Source of the DNA: Ectocarpus siliculosus
Taxonomy: Eukaryota > Sar > Phaeophyceae > Ectocarpales > Ectocarpaceae
Reading direction: 5' to 3'
Assembly (NCBI GenBank): GCA_000310025.1
Contig: FN649744.1
Coordinates: 2,114,731-2,178,730, forward strand
DNA length: 64,000 bases
Position numbers and translations under genes: made by a program. Below the pieces are notes generated by a model. The model searched no databases. It was given only the letters and a program-made list of their open reading frames with translations, and was not told where the DNA came from. Positions within the stretch are counted from its first letter, which is position 1. The number at the start of each line of letters is the position of its first letter. Of this stretch, positions 18,701 to 31,200 are shown one piece after another.

Positions 18701-19501
18701 GGCCGTCTTCTTCTACATCGAGAACGCAGACCAGCCGGACGACTTTGCACGCGGCAGCTTCAAAATACGAGGCGCATCCGGAGATTTGTCGATGCTCGTG
18801 ACGGACGTCCCTCCTGGAAACAGCAGGCTATTCCTCAGCTTTGTCATCGAGGATCCCGCGGAGGCGCTGAACGTCGCGGCGGAGGTGGTGCCGGCAACGT
18901 CAATATTCTCGCTTGACATCTCCAACATGGGATGCGTCCCGTCTTTGACCATCACTCACGAGTGGATTGGTGGCAATTTTGCTCCCTATGAGATCACTGA
19001 ACCCGACCTAAACACCATCAACTCCGACCATGGGGACGTTTCCGGGGTAAGTGGGGAGAGTGCTGCTTGCGCGCGTGCGTATTTGTGGGTGATGTGCGGT
19101 GTTGTGTTGTTGTTGGCTGGCAATGCGCTTGCCTCACTAAGAAGTAGTTTTTTCGTCCCCGATCTCCGGGTGCCTCAAACCCACCAATACACGGCGCATG
19201 ATTCTGTCTCCTGCAGGGCGTCGGAGTCTTCCAGGACAATTGGGCAGGAAGCTCACCCGCGGCAAAAAGGTACATTCTCTACAGCGGGCTTGACGTCGAC
19301 ACCAGCCAGGTGCTGGGCGAGTACAAAGGGCGCATGTTTTTACCATTTGTAACTTCCGAAACCCCGCCGACTTGGCGTTCTACCGCCCGCGTTTCCGGGG
19401 AGATCGTCTACATGTACAAGGAGGAACAGGTCCAGTCCGATACCGTAGAGTTCACCGTGCTTCTTACTGACTACGATCCCAGTTGTGGCGTACCTCCGTG
19501 A
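15764..19501 (+). CDS. cysteine-rich, probably extracellular protein (eight exons)
   Basis: Exons 15764-15886, 16123-16218, 16689-16733, 17172-17196, 17436-17540, 17994-18037, 18519-19046 and 19217-19501 (TGA at 19499-19501). All have AG/GT borders, phases agree at every join, and the lengths add to 1251 bases (416 residues plus stop). The first two exons are packed with Cys (CSRTCRQACDNG, GECC, STCCEDD); a Pro/Thr linker follows (VTPPTPAPITP), then a small Cys module (CTDCPAGEVSGHG), then about 270 residues of beta-rich sequence with few Cys. This resembles secreted Cys-rich modular proteins, but I do not recognise a family. No signal peptide follows the ATG used, so a 5' exon with one may be missing; an in-frame TGA lies just upstream and no acceptor intervenes. 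Exon 4 is only 25 bases. Confidence 0.75.
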
Positions 19502-20711
19502 GGTTTCAAGATTGCTGGCCTGTCGGTAGGGTGGCAGATTGATACGTTGGGATGACTTGTGACAACAATCGCGGTGATTTCGATTAACGTCACGGTGTTT
19601 CTGCGAAATGAATGGTGTTTGTACGATAAGGTTTGATTGTTCTGACGGTTACTGCGGTGTGCCTTTGGGGTTGATTTTTACCGCTACATATGACACCGTG
19701 CAAAGGCTGGCTTGGTGATCGGGGTGTCGGGGATCATGTCGCTATCGAATGAAACCCACGGGGGAGCGCTTTTTGCAGAAAATCGGGTTAGGATTTCATA
19801 TATGCGCCGTTTAACTTTCAGGATGTGTTCACTACTGGCGAGCATTGGCTCGCTTACGTCTTTTGGCGTCATTCAACACGTATGCAGGCTACGTAGCGGC
19901 TTGACAAGGTCAGAAAGTTGGAGATATATTTTAGGGGGAGGGACCAATTTTCTCTTTTGTCTAGGCGCTTGTTTGTTCAGAAGAGAAAACGACACGTATT
20001 GTAAAGTAGCATGCAAACATTTGGTGGGAGGGAAGTAGGAACATGTTGTTGCAGGGGCGGTCGTGGGGGAAGAGGTTGGAAACCGGGGGCTTCAGAGAGA
20101 ACCAGGCGGTGGGTGCTTTTTGTTGGTGTGACCGGAATCGATATTGAACAGCGATGCCGCACAGAGGTTTTAGATGCGAAAAACACTCGGCAGCTCTACT
20201 GACCTTCAGAAACCCTTTTGCGATGGAAAACTGCTTTTGTTCGATGCGTTTTGGGGGTCTCCGATGTGTACTATGTTGTTCTGGGGATTGGGGGTTGATT
20301 TCATTGATAGTCTAGATCTTGCCGGAATTTTCGGTCAACGTTGTTTGCGATCGTTCATCGAAATACTGTGTAGGTTGCACCGTCTCCCATTGGGTTTCAA
20401 TACAATTTCCCACGGGTCCATCGAAAAAAAAAGGATAGTGCGGAATGTAGACCATATGTAGGATCCCCTCTTCCTCCCCACTCTGTTGCCAGCAAGTAGC
20501 CCCCCCCTCCCCCCTCCCCCCGCGCGGGCGTGCTATCCCATATCTCTTTGATGTTTCGGCAGAATGCTGTTGTATTCTTGACACCGTTGGTCGATCACTT
20601 GATGTAAGTATGGATTGGATGAGGCCTCCTGCCGCCCGGCTGGCGGACCTACCCAAACTTCCGTCGCGTCTCGCACCTCCTCCTCAACGCCAAGCCGGGA
20701 ATAAACCCCAT
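19502..20711. other. no gene recognised
   Basis: Spacer between the cysteine-rich gene and the DIRS-like element. The minus-strand frame near 20640 is Ser/Arg-rich without motifs. C-rich tract at about 20500-20522. Confidence 0.5.
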
Positions 20712-20724
20712 TACTTAGTTGAAA

Positions 20725-21690
20725 TTATCGCCGGGCACACGCCGAAAACCGTTGCGTAAAGGCAGGGTCTAACGGCATGTCGCTGGCCTCTGCGTAATCG
20801 CCACCTTGCTTACGTTTGGAACCTCCACCCGTACCACTAGTGGTCTGCCCGATGTACCGCTCGGCAACGTGCGTTGTTTTCCAACCGCCCAGTTTCATGA
20901 TTTCGTCAACCGCGGTACCCGCCAAGGATTGGGTAAGGGATCCCCGGACCCTGAAGGAGTGCATGGGAAATTTGTCCGACAGGTTCGCCGCCCGCAGGTG
21001 TCCTTGCAGGCAGCCGTCATGCGGGGAGCCGTGAGCGGCAACGCCCCTCGGCTACCGTCGGAGTTGACCTCCGGAAACAGATGCCCACCTTGTAGGTCCC
21101 ATCCTACCTCGTGGGCGGCCGCGATGTACTCCGTAACGGCGAGAACCGCGCAAAGTCTTGAGGTTCTCGGTATCGGGACGGACGACTACGGCGTCAGTGG
21201 ACGATCGCAAGCACTTTCCAAACATGAAGTTAAAAACCAATCCCGCGTGCGCGGGCAGCCGCATGACCTAGGTGCCCTAGGTGAACGACAACTCGAAACC
21301 GCGCCGCATGATGTGGAAAGCCAGGGTGTAGAGGGCGACGCCCCGCGCGATGGCGATAGACGCTCCCGGCGAACCGGCGAGTTCCGCTCGCGTTCGCGTA
21401 CGCTGCAGGAGCTGCTCTAGCGTGCGCACGAACATTGGCGCCGCCTGTTTCACGGGCACCCCCACCTTGTACTGTTCCTCGGTGACGAACGCAAGATACA
21501 ATGAGACGAGGGAGCTAATGCAAGGATTGCCCGAGTTGCTCGCCGGGTCGCACGCCTCCACCTTTCCCAACTGCTCCCGCATGGCCATGTTGAGCTTGGA
21601 CACAAAGCTCTTCTGCAACGAGCCCGCTGCATACCTGGTGGCGCATCCGGAGCCCGGGAAGCAGCCCACCTTCGTCACTGACCCCACGTT
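20725..21690 (-). pseudogene. tyrosine recombinase of the DIRS-like element
   Basis: The N-terminal part lies at 21690-21277 and continues through GLVFNFMFGK. The C-terminal part holds MHSFRVRGS (the H-x-x-R box), LGGWKTTHVAERYIG (the second His/Trp box and the Tyr nucleophile), and ends at 20725 with a Lys/Gly-rich tail. At least two frameshifts split it (near 21270 and 21030). All four C-terminal catalytic positions are still readable. Confidence 0.8.
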
Positions 21691-22192
21691 GGGGCACGAT
21701 GCACGTGTACGAGGGTGGTGCCGTGCCCTTGCGAATCAAGGTAGCAACACCCATCGAGAACATCCGAATCAGTAGCAGTTTTCCAGCCCCGGCGGCGGTC
21801 TGAAACGGCTAGAACAAAGGAGTCGAAACTCGTCCGCAACGCTGGACTCGCGCTGTTACCCCGGCCGGCTCACCATCTTGGTGAGGACGTACTCACGCCG
21901 CTCACGCAGCTTGGGGAGATCAACTGGAAGAGGGAAGCATGAGGGCGCCGAGGGACCGGACGCCCTCACTCCGGCGGGGTACCACACGCCCAACAGAAGT
22001 TGAAGTGGCCGGGGGTACCCGCCCGACAAACAGTCCACGAGACTGGGGCAAAGGTCATCGAAGCCGCCGACGGCTGCCGAGCATCACCGACGCGGCACGG
22101 GGGAACGCAAAGCGGGGAGTGGCATTAAATAAAAATAGAATCCATACCAATCGACAACGACACCCGAGGGGTGTCACTTCCCGAAGCTGACA

Positions 22193-23314
22193 TCACTGCC
22201 TAAAGTAGACTTCATACGCCGTCATCGCCCAATAATGATACTGCCATGGCCGCAGCGAGCCATCCGCACTAGGCCAATGAAAAACTCCCGGCGTGGCCGC
22301 CGGGGCTACCTCTCGACGGTACACCGCGGCGTGGCGCACCAACGGGAACCAGTACTCCTTCCTATCGGGGACAACGACCACCGCGCGAGCTTTACACTCG
22401 GCGAGATGCTGAACCACGTGGCCGACCATCACAGGCGGCGGGAAACAGAAACCAAACGCCTCTTCTAACGTTCCAGGGACTGCGGCAACGTTTTGCGCTA
22501 GCACATCCACCCCGGCAGAACCCGGGCAGTCGAAGTGCGAGAAAAACGGCAAAGGGGAGCCGGAGGCCGGCGAACGCTGGGCCGACGCGCTACACGCCAT
22601 CAGATCTACGTTGAACGGGCCAACAGCCTCCCACAAGACGCGGAAGGCGTCAGGAGCTAGACGGACGATCGAGTCCCGGGACGGCGGCGAGATGGCGTCT
22701 GCAACCCGATTTTGGTCGGTGGGGACCCCCTTGAGGGACAAGAGGAAACCGTACTGGACTTGCAGGTCAAACAGCTGAACTAACAGGGCGTGGGTTTCGC
22801 CATTCTTGGCGCGCCCTCGGGCGAACACGCCGACTACTGACTGGGTATCCAAGTCGATCAAGACTTGGGCACGCTGTAAGGCATCCGGGCGGCGCTCGCA
22901 GTACTGCCGTAGCGTGTGATACAAGGCGCATATCTCTTTCTGGTTGATGTGTTTCGAGAGTCAATCCGGCGGGAAAACCGCCCCCGCCCTGAAGGGCCCG
23001 TCCGCGGCGTAGACGATGCCGCCCCACCCCACCGACGACGCCTCCGACGCGCCTGCGGTGAGGGCAGCCTTGAAGTGACGAGCTCGCTGCCACGGCCCCT
23101 CATGAGTTGTAGACGCGATGCCCAACCAGTATCGGAGCTCTCCCCGCAAGTCAGCATACTTGTCCCGGCGGAGGTCGACTCCGCTCACGCCGGACTTATC
23201 CATCACCGTGATGGCGTGGAAGAGGGCGTGGGTCCACAGGGACGCCGGGCGAATCACCACCGTCATGCTCATCATTTTCCCGTGATACGCTGCAGGGTAC
23301 GGAACGATAGCCAT
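22193..23314 (-). pseudogene. RNase H and connection region of the DIRS-like element
   Basis: Starts with a degenerate RNase H beta-1 (ASEASSVGWGG where a DAS..GWGG box is expected, so the catalytic Asp seems lost), then QVLIDLDTQSVV, then the VPTDQNRVADAIS motif close to the N..AD..SR box of DIRS/Ngaro elements, then GPFNVDLMA and FDCPGSAGVDVLAQ. The last part continues to YEVYFRQ. A frame break lies near 22930-22965. Confidence 0.8.
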
Positions 23315-24030
23315 CCGTCATGAAGGGCGGCGCAGATCCGAGCATGTAACTTGTCGAGCTTGTCCTGGGGGATGCGGAAGGAGGCCGTGCCGGAATCACA
23401 CAGGATACCGAGATATTGGTGCACCGTAGCCGGCCGGAGGTCGCACTTGTGCAGGGACAGGAAGTGGGCGCAGAGGAAGGACACCAGCATTCCGCGGTGG
23501 GTGGCCTCGCCCGCAGGAGTCCATTGCACCCGCGCCGGTAGGCCCTGCGTGGCCACCGGATTGCTCTGCAACGAATCGTCCAAGTACGCCAGAGGTGGGG
23601 TTCCCAAGGAACGAAGGAAGGCCGCCCTAGCGTCGCTCAGCACATGGTAACACCACGGGCTTACGGAGAGCCCAAAAGGGGAGCACACACCAGCAGTAGA
23701 GCACGCCGCCGTGTTCGAAACTGAGCAACGGCCAAGACGAGGGGTGGATGAGGATGTGGTGGAAAGCACCCGAACCGTCGAGGGAGGTCATGTAGCACCC
23801 TTCCGCAGCGATGTTAGCGACCCGGGCCACCGTATCCATGGGGAAAGCCGGGGGGTCAAGACGTGCGTTGAGTGGCCGACCATCGTAAATCAAGCGCGGT
23901 TTGGTTTCCTCCACCGATAACGCCATGACCAGGCGCTGCCGGGTCGGGCCGCCCGGGGCGCGCACGTAAGGGTCTTCGATCGGAACAGGTGTGCTTCGAC
24001 CGAGCGTATACTTTTTGTTTTTGCCATGAT
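23272..24030 (-). pseudogene. reverse transcriptase fragment of the DIRS-like element
   Basis: Motifs: KPRLIYDGRPLNA, MTSLDGSGAFHHI (the first catalytic Asp), LPFGLSVSPW and LAYLDDSL (the YxDD box), then the thumb. A one-base insertion in a T run near 23680 shifts the frame between LPF and GLS. The N-terminal fingers and any gag are absent: the frame stops at about 24030. Confidence 0.85.
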
Positions 24031-24602
24031 TGTCTGTTATGAAGAGGTACTAATGTGGGCACAAGAGGCCCATGTCACTGTGCGCTCTTCTTTGGCCCGC
24101 CCCGGAAGCCTTTGCTGGGATGCGTTCGATCGATGATTTCGCTCGCTTCTGGCCAAACGCATACCATAATTACACCGGAAGGAAGTCATGGTTATCGAGA
24201 AACGTACAAACGACAACGAGAGGACGACGAAGTGCCTGCAGCATATTCATTGATAGATTTGTCGATGGGGGTGCACCGTCCGTCTTATTATGTGTGTGTT
24301 GCACTTGGGTCTGGTTTGTGTCGAATTCCGGCTACTATATTGTGTGCATGCAAGGCGATAGGAAATACGGCATCAACACTTTGTGTCTGTCTGTGGCCGG
24401 ACAACAATGGAGTGAAGAGGAGTAAATCACGCTCCATTGAATGATTGGAACCAATGAAACATTTCACCCAAGGTATGGCGTTTCCTAGGGCACGCCCTGG
24501 ACCTGGAGAGTTCCATCCACTTCAACATCCAAGCCTAACCCAAAACATTTTCAACAGTATTGTGTTGTTCTTTCGGGGGGTTGATTTCTTCACTCTTGGC
24601 AG
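24031..24602. other. no confirmed gene; shares a block with 40060-40165
   Basis: The stretch 24058-24145 resembles 40073-40163 (ACAAGAGGCCC, CTTCTT, and GATCGATGATTTCGCTCG, 18 bases identical apart from one position at most). This may be a leftover of a dispersed repeat or of the DIRS-like element end. Upstream exons of the gene at 24603 are expected here but not found. Confidence 0.35.
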
Positions 24603-24874
24603 CTCCTCGATGCGGCGCTTAGGCACCGTGGGTGTAATTTCCTTTACACTTACCGAGAGTCTCATTGACTTATCTGATTGCACCGGTCGGTACACACCGC
24701 TCCTCACCGAATTCGAGACTGATAGTCGACTACGGTTTTCGTTGGCCGTTATGTATATTGTTCGCTTTCCCTGTCACTCTGGTGTACTTTTGCAGGCGTG
24801 TGTGGAACAGTGGCGAAGAACGCTCGGCGATTGTCCTTCACGAGATTCTCGCATATCTAGAGGAGGAAACCTGA
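24603..24874 (+). CDS. two terminal exons of an unrecognised gene
   Basis: Exon 24603-24631 (LLDAALRHRG, preceded by a strong pyrimidine tract and CAG) joins in phase 2 to 24796-24874, which reads VWNSGEERSAIVLHEILAY and ends EEET-TGA at 24872-24874. The matching phase and the amphipathic helix across the join support it. Upstream exons are not identified, and I do not recognise a family. Confidence 0.45.
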
Positions 24875-26107
24875 CGGAACATATGAAAACGCGGACATCA
24901 ATGGCCTGTCCTCTTTTGACAAGGTTCCCGGTCGGTGTCAACAAATATGATGGAAAATATTCACTTCTCTCGTTCACTTTTCCCGGCGATAAGTTTTTCG
25001 GCCAACGAACTTTATCAACTTCAAGCGATCGCCCACAATCATCGCAGGATTGGATTGATACGTTCTACCCTGAACGTGACCGGGGTGTATCGTATGCATA
25101 ACATAGTGGTAGTAAGCGAGGTAGGTTCAGGGTGTGCTTACACCAGGACACAGCACAACTCACCTCCAAGCAAACATCAGCATCAGCGTCCACCGATCGG
25201 AGGTTTTCGCAAGGAATATGCACCACCAATTCACTTTGTCCGAGTTGTATCGGTGGTTCTTGTACAAGCACGTATTTTCGCGATGCCGATCAGGGAAAAG
25301 AGTTGGGACACGGGTGGGCGCCATTGAGAATTCAACCCCGGAGCTCCGATCTCCTGGGTTGCCCAACCCGTTCTTGAAACCAGATAGGGGAGGTGCCGTG
25401 CCACGGATTAAGATGCCTGGCCACGAAGAGGGTTCCGCCCACTCGTTTCAACCACGTAAAATGAGTGAACACGACTTACTACGGCCAAAGAGGCTCCTTT
25501 CGTGGCAAGGAGTGAAAAAATTCGGCCTTTTGTCACCTACCATCATCGGACGCTTCCATCTTTCCGCACGGGTTTGGTATCACGGCAGCATCACGCCTGT
25601 CCCATTCATTCGCGGAGTTGTTCACGCCGTAACGTAGCTGTCCTTACACCACCGTGAACACACTCGTATGCATACCCTGCTTGTAACGGGTCGGAATGAT
25701 CGTCGCACCGGTTACAGCACGCTTGCTTCTTCAAGACTGCACTATTCTTACCTTATCAGAATACAATAACTTGCTCTCCAATTAAACTACCGACTACGTA
25801 GCATCTTTTCCCCCAAAACCCTCAGGAGCCCATTACCCAGACTGGATCCACCTAACGATTTATTGCGCGCTCGTCGGCAAAAAGTGGGCATATTCCCTGG
25901 CCGTTCTACGAATATAGAATCCCACTCCTTCGACGAGCAACGGGCCCAACAGAAACGCGCGTATGTGTATTTTGACAGGTTTGATAGGGAAAAGCAAGCC
26001 ATACCCCCCCTTCCCCGGATTCCTCTTCCCAACACCTCCCTCCCTGGCTTCATCCGCTGCACGTGTGTACGCTGTTTCAGACCACTTGAATCGGCATTGT
26101 TCAACAA
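24875..26107. other. no gene recognised
   Basis: Spacer between the 24.6 kb exons and the RCC1 stop codon. Nothing with paired splice signals and protein-like sequence on either strand. Confidence 0.45.
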
Positions 26108-28182
26108 TTAACTGTCCGCCGTTTCTCCCAGGATGGCGCTATGCTGTCCGCCTCCGTCTGCGTCCAAAACCTGACACCACAAGCCATAAAAAAAAACGTT
26201 CAACGCGGACGCGGAGCAGAGCAAGGCGTTGGGTCGAGGGGATGCGCATATTGAATAGGGGGCATGCAGCAGCTTTCGCAGGAATACCTGAACCTTCTCC
26301 TCGCGAATCGTTGTGGGCTACGTCCGAGAACTTGTATGAGAAGCAGCCCACTACCGTACAGTGGGCGTCCCCGAATAAGGCAGTCGTCGGACAGCTGAAA
26401 ATCAATATAACAAGACTACCACCTTAAGGGGCAGCCGCCTTACTCAATGTGTAGCACAACTTGATTGCTCCGTCAATGCCTCCTATTTCCGCCGGCAATG
26501 CCACCTAGGGCAATCGAATTACTTGGCGACTCCCACTGTAGCCCATCAAATCCCAAGAGCGGGGTTGTACGCGTGAGACACCATCATACTGCGCACAAGC
26601 GCTATGGCCAAACCACGTCTCACATCCCTTCAAATTAGCAACGACACCACGGACACCCAAAACCAGCATCAACGGCCCCGAATACTGAAGAAAATATTAC
26701 GATTAAAAAACTCATCACTTCATAATGTCCACAACTACACTACAGCAGTGTCACCGCGAACAAGACATGCACCAACTGACCTTGGTGATGCCGCGTTTTG
26801 CCGTGTCGACCTTTTTGGGCAAGTTGCAGTCGACGTCCTTGCCGTGACCCAAGGCGCCCATTTCGCCGTATCCCCACCTGTGTGCGCACCACCAAAGGAA
26901 AAAAAAAACAAAACAATGATGACGTCAGACCAGAGTGAAACGGCAACAGAAAAGAGCACTTCGGATCAACGTTCCCGGAGACGGGGATCACGCATGAACG
27001 GGCCGGTGAACACGCGTGTATGCAGCAGGCGACGGCCTACCCACTGCCTACGCCAAGACTCAACGGGGCATCTTTCCGTCTTGACGAGGCAGCGGACCAA
27101 GAAAAAAAAAAGAGAGACGAGAGACACGACTGGGACCTGCATGACATCACGCTCTCGCGGCACACCGCAACGCAACCGCTGCCGCTGCTGGTCGTGTTCA
27201 GAGAGCACAGTAGAGTCAAAAGAACTGTCGAAGCAAACACTTGTTGTGCGCGCTCCCGCCATTGTCAATGACAACAATTGTCACCGTGATAAACCATACA
27301 GGAAAAATCACCGCTGTCATCTTGGGCAGAGAACTGAAAAATATATCAGCGCGACACCAACGTACAATGCACCCCCCCTCCAAAAGGTGCTACTCACGTG
27401 TACAGCTCGTGCTTGTCCGTGATGACGAGGCAGTGGTTAGTACCGCACTCCACCTTGCGGGGGCTGCCGGCTCCAGAGGGTAGGTGTACCTGCATGCAGA
27501 ACGGAGACAGGCATGGACCGACCCAAGCAGCCAGCAATACCAGCAGCTACAGCGGTAAGTTCAAGACATTTTTCCTGCTGCTGCTGCTGCTGCTCAGCTG
27601 TCCCGTTGCCAGCAGCAGCGGTGTCCGCAGCTTTGGGAGTATTTCCATCAGTCTTGCAAAGAGAGGCATCGAGAGTGAGCAGTGGCAACAACGAGCACCG
27701 AAAAATCGGAGAGTTTCGGATGAAGGTACAGCCGCACACTGAAAGCAAAGGCGTCATGACCGTAATCAAAACAATCTCTGCAACCCCCCCCCAACAAAAA
27801 ACGTGTCGTCCAATGGACGCCAACCTTTACTTTTTCCTCGTCCATCCTGTACATAATATTCTTGCGACGCCGGTCTTCACCCATCGGCGCATTGTTTACG
27901 CACCAGCCCGGGTTTCACTGAAGGCATCTAATCCGTCGTACCTACCTATTTCACTGAACGAGGCGAAAAGGGCTTCAGCAGTCATTCCCTTCGCTCTGCG
28001 CCAAGTGTGTATCAATGACTAGCGCGTTGTTCACCTAAGTTAGCCTATTGTTTGTTCACTCTGGAGAGGTTGCGAGAAACCCCTCAGCGTATGTAGAGCC
28101 AAGAGGTACTGGCGAGGATTGCCATCATCTACTGCTGTGAAGAGGTATGCAGACCTAGCTTGCGATGACGCAGGAGGTATCG

Positions 28183-28250
<68 letters not shown>

Positions 28251-31200
28251 GAAACAATTCTAGCATGGAGTTCCAACACGAAGCAGCGGCATTTTCAAGG
28301 TCAAATACTTTTTCGTCTGTCCCTCGTCTTCTGCGTTACCAAAGGCGGAAGAGAACACCCCTTGGTTGGGACAACGTTTGTGACTGCCTCCTGATGAATG
28401 CGGTGTCTTTGGCAAGGTTAGTTCTCAAGAACCTTATATCCCCCCCCTCCTGTCGTAGCAAGTCACCCCTTGTTTTCTCTTTTGAGTTTTTTTCTGCTGT
28501 GTCCTGCGTTGGGGTGCGCCGATCTACATTGCTCGTGACGACTCAGGAGTTAAGCGGAGAGAAGAGGAAAGAGTGTTGAGAAAACACGGAACCAGCCAAC
28601 AACACAGCGACAGCAGCAGCACCGACAACAAGAAAGAGCGACACCAACACTAACACCAACAGCATCAACACTAACAACAACAACAGTTAATACAAGAACA
28701 GCTCCAACTGTCATCGAAAACAACATCGACAGCAGCAACGACTACATTCTTTCCGCACCTCCATGGGACTGGTCTCGAAGGCCCCCCAGTCGCCCTTGTT
28801 GATTGCAGCGGTGCAGCCTAGCTGTCCAGAGTCCTTCCTGCCAAAGGAGAAGAGCCCCTCCGTAGTCAAGACCAGGGAGTGCATACCCCCGCCGGCCACG
28901 GCCATCGTGTTCAAAGCCTGCAGATGAATAGAAACAAGCGAAGCAGAAGGACTTCTTGTCAAGGCTTATCAGTGAAGAAATCGAAAAAGAAAGGAGGGCC
29001 GTGTTGAGAGCCTGCCATTTCACTCATGGATAGGAGCATGTACCAAGATAACAGTGCAAGCCCTATTATTTTGGCTGTTCGTGAAACCAAAAGGACAAGC
29101 GGCAGGGCGGTGTTCAATGTCTGTTATTTCTCTCTACGGAGGATGCATGCGAAGAAACACAAAACCTTTTCTAGACTAGGAATAACGGGAGTGATTGATC
29201 ATTTCGTCCACGAGGAAAGGATGTTGTCTGGCCGAGAAATCACGAAAAATAAAAAAAAAGCGGGAGCGGGAGAGGGAGAGACACAAGCACATCCAAAAGA
29301 GAACAACCCAAACGCAGGAAGAAACTGTCCCAGCGTGCACAACAAAGCAAACACAACACATCATTTGCAAGAGAGGGAGAGAAAGAGAGAGAGAGGAAGA
29401 GGAGCAAAAGCACAACACAATCGAACTAGAACACACGTAGATCCCCTCTTCCCTATCTGCAATTTTAGTTAATTCTCTATGTCAAGGGGCGAGACGCACA
29501 GCGAGGTCTCGTACGAGCGCCAGCCGCTTCCTGTTGTCCGTGTCGCCCAGACCCAGCTGGCCGTACGAGTTGAGGCCACAGGCGTAAACGTCGGCGTCAG
29601 CCCTCGTCACCAACAGCGAGTGGAAGTCTCCGCACCCGATCGCCTGCCGTTTTGTAGTTTTGTCGTCGCCGTCAATTGTTGCTAAGGTTTACTGCCACGG
29701 TTGTTGATAAGGTTACTGCCACGGTTGTTGATAAGGTTTACTGTCATTGTTTGTTGTTGGCATGGGCATTCATTGTTGTTGTTAGCAGTGGCTGGCTGGT
29801 GTCGCGTTACTCCTAATGTGTGGGATGTGACGCTGTAACTGGTTGTCGTTATCTGGTGCTACCAAACGTTGTTTGTTGTTGAGCGAATGTGCTGCTCCTC
29901 GTTGCGCACGAAAGAAAGAGATCACAAGCCCAGGGAGCGCCGTACATGTGTTTCCGAGTGTTTTTTCTTCATTTGAGTGGCAACACGCGTTGGAAAAAGC
30001 GACACAATAGGCATCGACTTCACAAGAAGACGAGATAAACACAACATTTTCCAGGCAGGGATACAGGGGTCGAGAGAAATGGCCTGGACAGCCCGATCAG
30101 TACTAACTTTAGAGAGCAAGGCGACAGGGCACGTTTTGCTGACAACATGGCCTACAAACCATTTTGTCATGCTCACCACTATAATACAAATAACGATACC
30201 TCGGCGTTGCCGACAGCGAGTGTGGTGCCACGACAAAGGCAAATTGAAAAGAAAACTACAAATCCCACCATGGCTTCAACCGCACACACGGTTTTTACGC
30301 GGCCGTTGGTGCTACTTTTATCAACAAACATAAAATAACTGTTGCTGGGCACAGGCATTCGTGCAGAATGCACCCATCTATCCAAGCAAGCAATGCAAGC
30401 AAAGCAAGCAGGACAAGCAGAGCAAGCAGAGCAAGCAGAGCAAGCAGAGCAAGCAGAGCCAGCAGAGCCAGCACGGTAAGCACGGCAAGCAAGCAAAGCA
30501 AGCAGAGGAAAGCAACCACACACCTTCACATTCTCCATCCGCGCGCCCCCGTCCTCCGCCGCCCTGTACATGCCCGCGGGGGTGAGGTGGTCCCTCTGGA
30601 TGCCGTCGAAGTCGTAGGGAGGCTCCTCGTCCGACCCCGGTACGGGCGGCACTTTCATCGAGCACACCTCTCGACCAAGCTCGCCGATCTCCCCGATGCC
30701 CCAGCTCAACACTTCGCCCTGTTGGCGTGGAACAAACAAAAAGAGAAAGAAAAATGTTTGTTGTCGTAGGCGATTCTTCTTTGGGAGGAGGAGTTCTTTC
30801 CTTTTCGAGCGACCCAAAGGAATGCCATGGCGTGAGCAAAAAAAATAAATGACACAAACAGAAAGGGCGTTTGTTTTCGTGGTGGTTTGCTTGGGGAGGG
30901 AGACTTTTTTTTTTTCGAGCAACCCCAAAAGGAACGCCGCGGGTCATGCCGCTGCCGCTGCCGGTTCCGCCTGCGTGTGGTATGCCTTGGGTGTGAGATC
31001 CCGTCTTTCCGGCTGCGCCAAAGACTCGTTTTTTTTTTTCACACTGTTCCGGCGGCGTCGGCACGAGTGCACTTGATGTAGGGAACCCACCACGGCGTTC
31101 GCACGAGTGCATTTGGTGTAGGGGAGTGAGGCAACACCACCACATCGCTCCACAATCGAAGTATACTTAAGACTACATCCAAGCAGCCAGTGGTGGTACA

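Larger units (their letters stand above)
20712..24030 (-). mobile_element. decayed DIRS/Ngaro-like tyrosine-recombinase retrotransposon
   Basis: In minus-strand order the stretch encodes reverse transcriptase, RNase H with its C-terminal extension, and a tyrosine recombinase. That order, and a recombinase instead of a DDE integrase, defines the DIRS order of retrotransposons. Frames are broken at several points and the sequence starts inside the RT palm, so gag and the 5' end are missing. I see no terminal repeats at either end. It is a truncated, inactive copy. Confidence 0.85.

Noticed and set aside
29195-29440. Arg/Glu-rich open frames at 29.2-29.4 kb
   Set aside because: They are GA-microsatellite translations inside an RCC1 intron.
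30295-30585. Leu/Ala-rich and Lys/Gln/Ser-rich frames
   Set aside because: Translations of the AGCAAGCAG minisatellite in an RCC1 intron.
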